Below, piece by piece: positions 22,840-33,064 of a DNA stretch of 64,000 nucleotides. How positions within the stretch are numbered: position 1 is the stretch's first letter; every line of letters begins with the position of its first letter. The translations under genes were made by a program, and so were the position numbers. The stretch is from positions 8,012,425-8,076,424 of the forward strand of contig JAJEKV010000062.1 of assembly GCA_021234155.1 (NCBI GenBank), written 5' to 3'. The DNA is from Isoetes taiwanensis. Lineage: Eukaryota > Streptophyta > Lycopodiopsida > Isoetales > Isoetaceae. The notes below the pieces were generated by a model that worked only from the letters and a program-made list of their open reading frames with translations, was not told the DNA's origin and did no database searches.

Positions 22840-23090
22840 TGCCAGTCCAAGTGGCAGTGCATGTCACTAGTCCATGTGGCATGCCATGTCACTAGTCCAT
22901 GTGGCATGCCATGTCAGTAGTCCATGTGGCATGCCACTAGTCCATGTGGCACTAGTCCATGTCAGTGCATGTCACTACTCCATGTGGCATGCCATGTCGA
23001 TAGTCCGTCCACGGCGGTCCATGTGGCGATCCATGTCGGCCCGATCCATGTGGAGTCCATGTGCATTTGGAAGTACGTGTGGACAAGTAT
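22840..23090. repeat. 25-bp minisatellite in transposon A
   Basis: Repeats of agtccatgtggcatgccat-type units (period about 25 bp, with shortened variants) are flanked on both sides by tataag plus a poly-T run (22798 and 23090). Unit B has the same array at 47545-47760 with fewer units. Units abut directly with no spacers. Confidence 0.8.
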
Positions 23091-23104
23091 AAGTTTTTTT
23101 TTTT

Positions 23105-24086
23105 AGCATTGAAGCACTTATTGGACAAGGGTGAACACATTGCTACATCAAAGGGTGAAGCAAAGAGGGCCGATTAGAATGTGCCGATGGTTTATTCATG
23201 TAGTGCAATACCCCCATATGTATATGTTAATATTTAACTAAAAAACAATGCAATAGAAGGTTTTTATAAGGAGACATTCAATAAAGCATGGTATTTAAAA
23301 TATGTTCATAAATTTGGTCTTCTCTATGCATATACGTCTAATTCATAAGTTTATAAGTGTTATATTGATCCATAAGGCCTAACAATCCATGTATCCAAGT
23401 TGGCCTAAGACCAATACACGTACCTGCCCTAAAATCCAACCTTCCAAGTTGAAGTTAAGTGTTATAGAAATCCATGTTGAATTAAGTGCTATAAAAATCC
23501 ATGTTTCCATGTTACTGGGGGCATTTCCGATTGTAGCAATTGTTTGTTGCACAAAGTGCTATAGTCTTAATCTGCGAAGCCTTTATAGAAAGCCACACTA
23601 CATACAGAATCTGCCTTGAAAAAATAGGAACATACATGATGTTCAATCCAAATCTCTTCCTCATGTGATAAATCCAATTCGATCATCCTTAAAATGCCCT
23701 GCCTTAGCTTAAACCAATTGACTTTCAGTTAAATCAGCATTTTTTGAGACCTAAAAAGTTGCATGTTTGCAATGAGATCCAACTTGGATAGCATTGTTCC
23801 AATAGTGGGTACATATTCCGCGCCATATCTAGAGCTGTCGGGCTGTTTCTAGAGTGAAGCAATGCAACCGCGCCTAAAGGATCATTCAAAGACCAAGATC
23901 TTGAGTCCTGATCAGACTACAGATCAAATCGAAATTGCCTGGGGTTGTGCATTTCCAATATCAGATTTTTAAGCATTCTGACTTATGATACAACCACCTG
24001 TAAAAAGAATGGACCATCTAGAACTATAAACATTGTATATCTCAGGATTTGAACCTGAATTACCAAGATATATTTTTATTTTCCTA
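23105..24086. other. Non-coding interior of transposon A
   Basis: No ORF is supported. A second copy of the leader of the small gene (gcgccatatctagagctgtcgg) occurs at about 23820, suggesting internal rearrangement. Confidence 0.4.
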
Positions 24087-25333
24087 TCAAGCTAACAATT
24101 TGATGCTCAACTTATTTGGAGCTTGACAATCTTTACACTTAGTAGAAGACTCACGCCGGTATCCAACTTTCTTACCATTTAGAAGAAAACAGAAGTCACC
24201 ATATAATCTAAATGTATTTAAAAGGTCTCTGCACTCCAGCAAAGTACAATCTTCTTCAACATCAATGACTTTGTCTCCAAAATTTCCACATGCAATAGTC
24301 AGCTCCATTGAAGAAGATTTAGAACGATGTTCCTCTATGGGCTTCCAGACCCAATGATTTCCCTCTCGAATCCTCCTTCTCCTCTCCACAAAATAGTTGA
24401 AGTAAAGATTCTGCTTTGATATTCTATATCTGTGAAGAAAGTCAGAGCTGTTACAGTGCAAAGGTCAGCAAATGATAATTAAAAAAGTTTACCTAAAAGC
24501 AATGGTATCATCTGCAATTGCAGATTCAGTAATCTCATTGCCAGTCACGTGTTCCTTTCTCTTCCATCTGTTGGAAATTAGACTTTCCAATGTCTCACTA
24601 GATGGTTTACTGATTACGTACATTTGGGGCGTTCTTCTAACAGAGGACTCATTCTGAAATAAGAAAGAGAACACACTTATAGGTAGGAAAAGCTTACCAG
24701 CACATCTAACGCCTCCTCTTTCTGTCAATGTCTTGTAAAATTCTCTTCCAAGTTGTTCTTTGCATGCTAGTAAGAGCTTGGCATCTGTACACTCAGCCCC
24801 CATTACCTTAAGGCCAGGGGGATCAACTTCAATTAGTTTACCAACACCCCTTGCTGATATGGTATAATGATACCTATAGAACCAAATGCCTTTTTCTCGC
24901 AACTCTAAAAACGTATAATCTTCAAATATTGCCTTCCCTATTTTAGAATGATATACTTGAAGCACACTTGTTATACTTTTCGCAGAAAGTTTGTCAATAA
25001 AATCAGAAGAGCATAAATAATTTACTTCAAGGGGACGAAATGAAGGTCTTTCAGATATTTTTTCCTTTGCCATAGCCTTAGCGTCATAAACGTGCTCCAC
25101 AAGGATCTCCATGACTGTCATGCCTCCAGGCCCATAAATAAATTTTTTGACACGGCCTTTCCAATGGGCATTGAGATCATTTAATCTGGCTCTTGGTACT
25201 CCATGCTCACCTGAAGTTTTAGGTTGCATGGTAATCCATGAACCAACAGAAACAACCAAATCGATCCATTCTCCACTAGAGTCTTTTGTGTTTCTTAATA
25301 TAAGCATTTTTGTCTCGACACGAGCATGGACAT
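24087..25333 (-). CDS. BAH-like / ubiquitin-like two-exon protein, unit A
   Basis: Exon 1 ends at 24493 and exon 2 runs 24429-24087. The 63-bp intron (24492-24430) starts GTAAAC and ends CACAG, and splicing joins AFR to YRISKQNLYF in frame, for about 395 residues. The stretch from WITMQPKTSG through RPSFRPLEVNYLCSSDFID to IWFYRYHYT resembles a BAH chromatin-binding domain in its spacing of hydrophobic, S-D and aromatic positions. The C-terminus (DVEEDCTLLECRDLLN, then DFCFLLNGKKVG) looks like a ubiquitin-like beta-grasp fold. Both readings are by eye and tentative. The unit B start (MSMLRSETK) is shifted in unit A at a CAG site; the rest is open in both copies. Confidence 0.5.
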
Positions 25334-25540
25334 GATCCAAAAACAAAATGAATTGATCAATAGAAGTAAAAATGAATATGCATTGATTGATCAAGAAAAC
25401 ATGAGCAAAATACGGATCAATTGGAATGTTGAAATCGCCCGATGAGTGAAATCGCCCGGTCGATTACGGATTGATCAAGAAATCATCGGCAAGTACCGGT
25501 TTGGAAAAAATGGCCGAGATGCTGATAGCCAAAGTGGGCG

Positions 25541-25552
25541 TAACCCTAAACC
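25541..25552 (-). promoter_or_regulatory. Telo-box-like motif in the 5' leader of the BAH-like gene, unit A
   Basis: On the minus strand this reads ggtttaggg, the plant telomere-type telo-box, about 210 bp upstream of the start. A cag acceptor directly before atcATG (clear in unit B at about 50045) suggests a 5' UTR intron. Telo-boxes recruit Myb-type factors to growth-related promoters in plants. Confidence 0.35.
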
Positions 25553-25845
25553 ACGAATCACGATTGGCCTAAAATTTTTAATGGGCCTAGCCCTACTTTC
25601 GATAAAATATTTCGATAAACCAAACACTATCTTTGAAGAAGATATTGAACAAGATTACGGCCCAATAACCAAAACATTAATTTGGTATTAGAGGATGTAA
25701 CCATACAAATTATGCCATGTGGATGCTAACTCACAAAAGCTAAAGAAAACTTTTGCCACATATTATGCATTAGAAACAAAGAGTCTAAACTCCTATTGGC
25801 TAAAGCAAAAGTCTGACGTGGATTTTTTGAATATTCATATTGGGA

Positions 25846-25874
25846 CCATATGAGACCCCAAATTTTCTCTAATG
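25846..25874 (-). repeat. Right terminal inverted repeat of transposon A
   Basis: This is the perfect reverse complement of 18252-18280, ending CTCTAATG at the junction with the RPA-like exon. Confidence 0.9.
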
Positions 25875-25977
25875 ATTCCATGCCGCGTTCGTCATCAGCA
25901 GTTACTGTGATTGTGTGCATTGCTTGCTCGTCCACGACATCCACATTTAACGCCCTATACTGTTGGATGTTGGTCAT
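25875..25977 (-). pseudogene. First coding segment of the minus-strand RPA-like gene, unit A
   Basis: This reads MTNIQQYRALNVDVVDEQ, then TITVTADDERG, and is cut by the transposon end at 25874. The same start occurs on the plus strand at 16659 and 41401. It shows where the gene began before insertion. Confidence 0.7.
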
Positions 25978-26063
25978 AGCAAGTTTTCGTATTGGATTAG
26001 AACGAGGACATTATTTTAAACTATAGGTGTTCGTATATAACATCGTTGAACAAGTCACAACAT

Positions 26064-26317
26064 ACAATAGAATAGAATAGAATAGAATAGTTTTTTTAAC
26101 GTCCACGAAGACCAATAGGTCATGGGACCCATACAATGGGCTAGTACAATCATTACTACTAGGATTAAAAAACCCCTGCCTCGAAAGGTTTTCAAGGGAA
26201 AAACCTTTGCAGTAATGATGATACTAGACAAGCTTAGATAATGACTACTGAGGGCTCAGTAATTGCAGACGTTTATCTAGAACCTCAAGTATGTATAATG
26301 CCAAGTCATGCACAATA
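26064..26317 (-). mobile_element. Short non-LTR-type insertion (SINE or truncated LINE), only in unit A
   Basis: Unit B lacks this insert: acatACAATAaacaatgg at 50773 is continuous. In unit A, ACAATA is duplicated at 26064-26069 and 26312-26317, flanking about 242 bp. On the minus strand the insert ends in a TATTC pentamer repeat (26070-26090), like the simple-repeat tails of non-LTR elements, and is flanked by the 6-bp duplication. Its body contains no ORF. Confidence 0.7.
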
Positions 26318-27620
26318 AACAATGGTTTGGGAGATGTTCCACTTGAAAGACATTGAAAGAAGTTATATTGTTATTCTGATCTTATTTTAATCATATTGAA
26401 ACTATTAGTATCACCATTGTGTTGTGAAATCCAGGTATAACATATGACCCGTAAACGTGTGCCCAGCATTATCCGCATAAGTATGGATGTGAGATTATAT
26501 GCCATTTTGATATATGATTGATGCATATGAACCATTCCAGGACGAGGACGAAGAGCGGAAGTAAGGTTCGCGATGTCGAAAGGCAGGATTGGATTTTGGG
26601 AGTACATAGCATCCACCAGCTTGCACAATGTCGCTTCCTAGAGAGGCGACAAACATGCATCCTTCCTTGTGTTTTATGTGCATTGTAAACCTAAATCATT
26701 CTTCAGCAATCGTGGACATCTTCCCTGTAATCTGTTGTGCTGCATTTGTTCTGTATGCCGCTCTATGTTAGAGTTGTAGGAATTGCAGGAATATATCGTG
26801 GAACGGTCTGGGTTCTTTCTCTTTCCATTTCTTTAAGTTTGTCCGATGCACCATGTGCTACACATTCTATGCCAACGAAACCAAAGCTCTGCAACTTTGC
26901 TTTGGCAATGTTGTATGGGTAGTGTTGTGCTATACAAAGGTTTGAGGTATAAATTCCTCCATCCTTGATTTGGTATATTCCAGGGCTTATTTTGTGATCC
27001 AATGATCACACATGAGAACAAAAGCGATGTCTCCTAGTAAGTTACCTCAGAAGTTGCATATTCATGCATATTATTAAATGGTTTCAAAGGTGAAACTTTT
27101 AGCTTAATTAAAATTTGTACATTGCACACACAAGCGATGGCTTGCTATGCAACTCAAGAACTAGAAGATTAAAGGGAAGCATATAGATCTAAACCAAAGT
27201 TGTGCAGGCTTAAACTAAATCCGTAGTCATTGCACAAGTGGAAAGCTTTTGCCAAAGAAATGCAAAACCCTCTTCAACATCTAAAGGAAGAACGAGTTGC
27301 TCATTCATTAACTGTCTAGCATAATGACCTAATAAATGGTAGTGTGATAGCAACATGATCATAATTACATAATATATAAAGTAACATATACAAAGAAAAT
27401 GGTATAAAGCATTTTTATTCTTTATGCCATATCGCAAGTTGTAATTATGCCTTCATGTCGTATATACAAACTAGATTTCTCATAAAGGTATCTCCTGCAA
27501 CCTTTTGTTTATACTAAAGGGAAAATAAATCACTCTGAATCTCGATGGCAATATTCTAACCTTAAAAGTAGCCCAGTCTTTACAATAAAAAAGCATTGTG
27601 AAACATGCTAGATAGCCTAC
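26318..27620. other. Intergenic within unit A, no gene recognised
   Basis: Minus-strand frames at 26371-26683, 26763-27002 and 27210-27437 are conserved in unit B with nearly the same sequence, but conservation over a recent duplication is not evidence of coding. I do not recognise motifs. Confidence 0.35.
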
Positions 27621-27629
27621 TAGATAAAT

Positions 27630-27908
27630 TCACTGGACAAACTTACACATCATCATCACTTGAAAGACTAAATAAGTTACTAAGATATGATACCTGTCAG
27701 AAATAGCTTCTTTACGAAAACACCTAGGAAAAAAAGGGAATAGTTGGGAACTGTAGACAGATAGACCACCTGTGACAAATATTTTTTCTAATTTCAGCTT
27801 ATCAATGACAACATGTGCCTCCACAACTGAAACACATCTAGCATGCATATGGATCATGGCACTGCCAACAATGCATCTTGTTGCAGTCTTGTTTTGCAAC
27901 TGCCACAA
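27630..27908 (-). pseudogene. PPR-like fragment, unit A
   Basis: The segment CIVGSAMIHMHARCVSVVEA followed by HVVIDKLKLEKIF parallels the consensus of plant PLS-type pentatricopeptide repeats (valine-glycine, alanine-leucine-isoleucine, methionine-tyrosine, cysteine-glycine and alanine-valine-phenylalanine positions). Only one to two repeats are visible, so it is a fragment. Its unit B counterpart (52076-52390) is shifted. Confidence 0.4.
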
Positions 27909-27987
27909 GCTTTCAAGATGAAAATAGATGTAGCAACATTGAGAAGGTGCATTAAAGCAGCTAAGGCCCCCCTAACAAACTCCATTA

Positions 27988-28135
27988 TCTATCCTATATT
28001 ATAAAACCGTGGTGTCGGTCTGTCCGCCCGATCGACGGCCGAGATCGCGCCAATGTCCCTCCGCCCCACCCGACGGCCCAGATTTGTCCGTTCGTCCCTC
28101 CGCCTCGATCGATGGCTTAGATTGTGCCATATGGC
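27988..28135 (+). repeat. 38-bp tandem repeats with CGATCGACGGCC core, unit A (possible Helitron 5' end)
   Basis: After tctatcctatattataaaacc, three degenerate units of about 38 bp follow (starting about 28018, 28055 and 28093), each with tcc(c/g)(c/t)ccgcc, cga-cgacgg and agat-g. The same block occurs in the spacer (36885-36995) and unit B (52439-52585). The TC start after an A and the AT-rich first 20 bases resemble plant Helitron 5' ends, but no CTRR terminus was located. Confidence 0.45.
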
Positions 28136-28303
28136 ATGTTAGGTTTTTGTGTGTCCCAAACGAAAGGGTGTTGCGTACGTGCAAACTTTGAGGATTTTGA
28201 CGATAAATGCAAAATTTTCCCCATGTTGAAGGATGGGGCCTGCAGGCTTAAACACACAAGACCCTATCCGCATTCCGGTGATATAATCCATTTTCTCAGT
28301 TTC

Positions 28304-28548
28304 AAACGGCACAGGACAGTCCTTCGTGATAATTATCCAAGGTATCACAAAGCCTGCAATCTGGTGCCTTGCCAGACGTGGAGGTGTCAAAAGAATCAGT
28401 GGGTATTCTCAAAATCTTCCTTGAGAATGCCATTCGTGCTGCTATTATCACTTATCTTGAGCATGCCCATCGCAAGACTATAACTGCCATGGATGTAGTT
28501 TACTCTTTCAAGAAACAGGGCAGGGCTCTTTATGAATTTGGAGGTTAA
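28304..28548 (+). pseudogene. Histone H4 pseudogene, unit A
   Basis: This reads [10 protein letters not shown], then (shifted) GITKPAI and [12 protein letters not shown], then [34 protein letters not shown] and RALYEFGG with a stop. The order and motifs match the histone H4 core ([50 protein letters not shown]). About 20 nt encoding the LIYEETR region are missing, which shifts the frame; further shifts and substitutions are present. The N-terminal tail is absent. The fragment lies just inside the CGATCGACGGCC repeat block, consistent with gene-fragment capture by a mobile element (inference). Confidence 0.85.
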
Positions 28549-29738
28549 GTAAAGACGCAAGACCCACCGACATCAGATCGATGCTCGAAACCGCCTGAAT
28601 GTTTTTGGGCACATCGCAAATATTGAATGGGCGAAGCATATATAGGGCAAGTCAATGAATCGAGAGCTAGAGATGGCGAGAAAAGGGACAACTCTTTTCG
28701 AAACAATGTGTCTGTCTATTTGGACGGAGGTATGCCGGATATGCCTTCTACGTATAAGGACCCTTTGATCCAGTTTATTTTAATTATGCTTTTGGTTCTA
28801 CGATCTCGGATGGTGGGTCCGGTAGAATTTGATTCCTGAATCGCACTACCTACTTTCAATATAACATGTATTTGCATTTTCTTTTCCCTTTGATGGCCGA
28901 CATGCCTTCAGTTATGCTTGATAGACTATAGCCAAAAGAGAAAGTGCTTGATCTACTATTCCCATCCTTGGTTCCTGAGCAATACAAATAAGTGTCTTCA
29001 CTGCACCAACATGTAGCTTTTCTCAATTTTCATGTATCATTGAGAAATTAAATATACCTACTATACATTTACGGCATTCCATTTTTCGTTCGACCTAAGC
29101 AGATTCGTTCGTTCTATGAATGCTGCAGAATCATTGAGTGCTCTAAAAGCTTCAACCAGTTTCAAAACCTGTGGCAAATGGTACAAGAGTCTCAGGGGCA
29201 TTTGCATCTTTTCGTCCTACCTTTCCTTTTGTAGACAACACCCATGCACTTTGCAGGAATATGCAAAGCATCACCTTGCAAATTACAGAGTGTGCTTGAC
29301 GTTTTTTGTTTTTATTTTGCTCCTTACAGAGTTTTTGCCTTCTAGCCTAATCCCAGTCTTCCTGTTCTTTTATTACATAGGATTTTGTGGCTTCTTAGAA
29401 TTTTTTGCTTCACATCGAAGTTGAATACATTTTATATTTCTTATTATGGCACATTTTAAGAGGGCCTCCTGCTACACATACAACTGATATAGAATTGTAT
29501 TTTTGAAGAGGTTACAAGTTAAAGTTATAGTGCAATGTGAAGCAGAACTTGAATAATTATCCGGGTTCTAATGGTGTGTGAAGCATAACTTGAATAATTA
29601 TCCGGGCTCTGATGGTAACTCTGATACTATCTCTGATGGTATCTCTTTTGGCCAATTTTAATTGTGACACATTAATATGTCCTGTCATTTATTATTACAT
29701 CACTCTAAGAGAAAACAGAAGCGGGAAAAAATACCTCC
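28549..29738. other. Unassigned stretch with conserved short ORF, unit A
   Basis: An ORF at 29116-29424 (102 codons, start MNAAESLSALKASTS) is unchanged in unit B at 53565-53873 but has no recognisable domain; its hydrophobic C-terminal half reads like AT-rich non-coding DNA. The rest shows nothing supportable. Confidence 0.25.
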
Positions 29739-29858
29739 ATGGGCCTGTATTTCCCAAACACATTAAACATGTAGCCTGCTCATGACAATACGTGCCCAAT
29801 GGGCCTGTATTTCCCAAACACATTAAACACGTAGCCTGCTCATGACAATACGTGCCTG
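29739..29858. repeat. 60-bp direct duplication, unit A
   Basis: Two units from atgggcctgtatttccc to caatacgtgcc (starting 29739 and 29799) are nearly identical. Unit B has the same pair near 54149 and 54209. A longer dispersed direct repeat (cttcctgttcttttattaca) lies at about 29358 and 30016. Confidence 0.85.
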
Positions 29859-30569
29859 CTGGCGAGTATCTTTGAGAGGCAGTCTGTCTCCCATATACAG
29901 CAAGTCCCTTGCAAAATCTATTCTAAGTATGCCAATTTGTGAATTTACATTCTACCTGGAGGGGGAGCCTATCTGGTTTTCTTTGCCAAGCTGTTCACAT
30001 GAGAAACACAAACGATGTATGTGAGTCTTCCTGTTCTTTTATTACATAGGATTTTGTGGCTTCTTATGATTTCTGCTTCACATCTAAGTTGTTGAATACA
30101 TTTTATATTTCTAACACAGCAGCACAAGAGTTTTAACATGTTAACTATGGCACATTTTAAAAGGCCTCCATTAAAAGACCTTTCAACCTTTTTTTTAAAT
30201 GATGGCTTATAGAATGTAGTTCATTTTGGTGGATGTGACCTATTTGTACCGCTTTACATTTAACTAATTCGTAAGATAATTATCATCTATTTGATCTTCA
30301 TCCTACGCCTTCAAAAGCCTTGCATACAGCATTAACCATTGAAGTATTATGAACCTTGGATGACATGTATTTCTTTAACCAATGTCTTTGTATGGATCAA
30401 AAGAGATATGCCACAGTCTTCATATCATACACAACCAAGTCAACCACTATATCTGTTATGCACAACAATTTGGATATACTAACCCACCCTAATCTCGATT
30501 TTTTGCCCATCGCATGAATCAATCACTAACACACGCACACACACTAACTTATGTTAAGCATTGTCCAAC

Positions 30570-30805
30570 TTTTATTCCTCGACCTAGACCGTACATAGAG
30601 ATCCTCATTTGTGGGGTATGCGTGTACAAGTTTTGGTATAATGTATAACACAGTTTGCAAAATACTATAAGATTTGAGGCAATGTACTATATGTTGTTGA
30701 TTTTATACATATATAATATGATTTTAGGGGCTCTCGATGCCCGGAGTCACCCCCCGTGTGAATATGCACCCAAACCAAAGGGGGTTTAAGGGAGAATTTT
30801 ATTTT
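30570..30805. repeat. End of a dispersed repeat with ggggctctc terminus, unit A
   Basis: ggggctctcgatgcccggag followed by tcaccccccgtgtgaatatg and a caccc-aaccaaaggggg segment is shared with 37953-38035 (plus), 55102-55170 (plus), and, inverted, with about 34265-34360 and 37737-37783. The adjacent sequence outside it (ccgtacatagagatcctca) is also shared with the spacer at about 37810, so element boundaries are blurred. Confidence 0.65.
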
Positions 30806-32030
30806 TAAGTGTGGAATGTAATGGTTTGTGTTATATCTAAAAAACTTTTATCCCCTTCGGGGGGCCCGAATGTAATGAATTGTATTTATTTTAAAAAAAA
30901 TTGGGTCTTGGTTGCTTATTATAAACCAAGTCGTTGGCATATCTTTTTGAACATGCAACACAACATGGTGAATAGTCTGCGGCACATTCCTTTGCAAAAG
31001 GTTTGCCAATACTTCTAAAATGCTTATACCTAAAACTGAGATTGAAGACAATGTTTATGAAACTTTAGCAATACGCATGTAATGCCTTTGCACTACAGAC
31101 CAAAATCTTGGCACAAATCATCTTCATGATGTGCCTATATGGTATGTAAGAACATCCGCAACAAAAATTTGACCGGATTTGAAAGATAAACCAATGGATA
31201 CTTCTATCGCAAGACATCAGAAAAGCTTATCTGAGCAAGTTTATATGTAATCAGACCATTCAAGATCAAACTCATAAATCTAACAAAGACAATAAGAAAT
31301 ATAATAAGATGAGATCAAGATTATCTATAATTTTGCCAATTTCAAGATCTGTGGCATGAACCAGCAAATATAACTACAAGCTTTGTATCACAGTTACAGA
31401 AATCTTTCATTGCACTTTGTGGCATAAACTATCTAATGTATTTTATTTCTGCTGCGAGCAAAAGTAAGAAATAAACATCTTATTTTTGTGGAAGCCTTTT
31501 TGGAGCAAAACTTCACAATATGATTCGAATAGGAAGCAGTCATTTGTTGGTTACTAACCTGGAACTTTAAGAGGATGCTGGCTGGGATAGGCCTGCAGCA
31601 AATTCTTAATGCCATAAATTAAAGAAAAGGATTTGGGTCCAATAGTTACCTCGTTGAAATCGACATGGGCTGTTGTGAATCTTGTTGGTCGCAAATAAAT
31701 ACCGGGGGTTTAAGCCGCCATGGTGTCGCCATAGTTGAATGCGATGACGAAAAGATAGTAAAGGCTTCTCTTCGGCTTTTGCAATAGCCCAACAATCTTA
31801 AAATCTGCTTTGTGCAGTCAGAATCCCATGCAAGCAACAAAATCATCTGCAAACTCGGATAAGCCAAGCCAAGCTGCTTCAAATCCATCTGTCACATTAG
31901 GAACAATCATTTGAAAGACACTGCTTCCTTCCCTTTGGCAATACTACAAACCCTACCAAAGCCGGCCCGGAACAGGATTGTTTTGACATGGAAAACGTAA
32001 CCAAAGATGGGCAAGATCCTGGAGAGAGCT
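30806..32030. other. Non-coding stretch, unit A
   Basis: A minus-strand frame at 31646-31888 is mostly conserved in unit B (56037-56279) but shows no domain. Nothing else is supported. Confidence 0.3.
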
Positions 32031-32039
32031 TTCCAACGC

Positions 32040-32445
32040 ATAAACCTTACCAAACGGAGTCCCGGATCAAAAGTTATGCTAGAAACCGTGTTGCCGGTGA
32101 AAAAGTCAAGCGCTTACATGGCGCCTAGGGTTTCACGTATGGGTAAAGATTCTATCTTTTTTTTCTTTTGATTTTATTTCTATTTTTATTTTTTACTTTT
32201 TAAAAGGGCTTTTATTGTAAGCCATTCAATCTCGTCTTTTTTAAAGAGGGCTTTTGTTGTAAGCCCTTTGATTCTTGACCATTAAGAAAGGAAAAAAAAA
32301 TTAGCACAAGTTGCATGCAAATACCTGGCACACTCTAGATGTACCAATTAGTACACCTCATGTAATCTGACCACCAAATCATATAAAACCATTGAAAAAA
32401 AGTGTACAAAAATACAAAAGAAACCCCCAAGTATTATGCTAGATA
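32040..32445. repeat. Left copy of an inverted repeat pair, unit A
   Basis: This stretch (ctttccaacgc, cccggatcaaaagttatg, gggcttttgttgtaagcc, cactctagatgta) reappears in reverse complement, more diverged and with tandem expansion, at about 33070-33570. It belongs to the cactctagat family also seen at 7105. Confidence 0.6.
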
Positions 32446-32447
32446 TA

Positions 32448-33060
32448 AAACACATGGAATGACCATATACTATGCCAAAAGCAGTAACTTTAAGATCAAG
32501 AATTTGACCACCACAACATACGTCAAACACCTTGAAGAGCTAACCCCATTTTCATTGCGAGCTAAGCGTATTTTTTATGCCTAAAACGTGAAACCAAGAG
32601 ACGTCATGTCCATAATGGTACTTCAAACAATTCAAGCTAGATTTGAATCTTCAGAGGATTCAGTTTATCCCTCCTATGCCTAGATTCTCGCATTCCATAA
32701 AAGAACTAGCATGCCACACAATAAGTGTAGAAGCCCGCCAATTTTCAGTCCTTCTCCTCCTGTCTTAGCATCTAGGATATTTATAAGTGAAATTTGGAGT
32801 TTTTTGGGCTTATCCATTTTCCAATGGGTTTCTTCTCTATCTATTGAGATAGCCGAAAGGTTAAGGCCAAATTTAGTGACGTAAAAATACTATCTATCTA
32901 TCTCTTCCCATGTAACATTAAAATTTTCACTTTCCTTTCCTTATATAATTTTGGCTACAAAAAACACTGCATGTTAGGTTACAACAGAAACAAAATCAAA
33001 TAGATCAAATAATTTGCATTCCACTCCAAGTTTGTTAAGAAGTTAGTTCGTACTATTATC
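32448..33060. repeat. First copy of an internal direct repeat, unit A
   Basis: acacatggaatgaccatata through ccttatataattttgg matches 34687-36000 in the same order. The second copy is interrupted by about 700 bp carrying a 102-codon ORF. Confidence 0.6.
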
Positions 33061-33064
33061 ATCA

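Larger units (their letters stand above)
18252..25874 (+). mobile_element. 7.6 kb DNA transposon with 29-bp terminal inverted repeats, unit A
   Basis: The left end CATTAGAGAAAATTTGGGG (18252-18280 in full) is matched perfectly over 29 bp by the reverse complement of 25846-25874. The element interrupts the first coding segment of the minus-strand RPA-like gene: joining tttgta (18251 and before) to attcc (25875 on) restores the uninterrupted sequence seen at 16757-16774 on the other arm. No target-site duplication is evident. Cargo: a putative DDE transposase (18779-21362, plus), a small MARTK-type protein (22336-22590, minus), a 25-bp minisatellite, and a two-exon BAH-like gene (24087-25333, minus). 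The superfamily is not recognised. Confidence 0.85.

Noticed and set aside
22840-23090. CRISPR-like array
   Set aside because: Units abut with no unique spacers and the genome is eukaryotic. This is a minisatellite.
24658-24701. A 44-bp intron inside exon 1 of the BAH-like gene (gtaagc...ttcag)
   Set aside because: It is too short for a typical plant intron, and removing it creates an immediate stop. The unspliced frame is open in both copies.
27988-28548. A complete Helitron
   Set aside because: Only a 5'-end-like block and a captured H4 fragment are visible. No 3' hairpin with CTRR or Rep/helicase was found, so it is reported as a possible end only.
29116-29424. 102-codon ORF as a membrane protein
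   Set aside because: The hydrophobic half comes from T-rich DNA, and identity with unit B reflects recent duplication. No supporting context.
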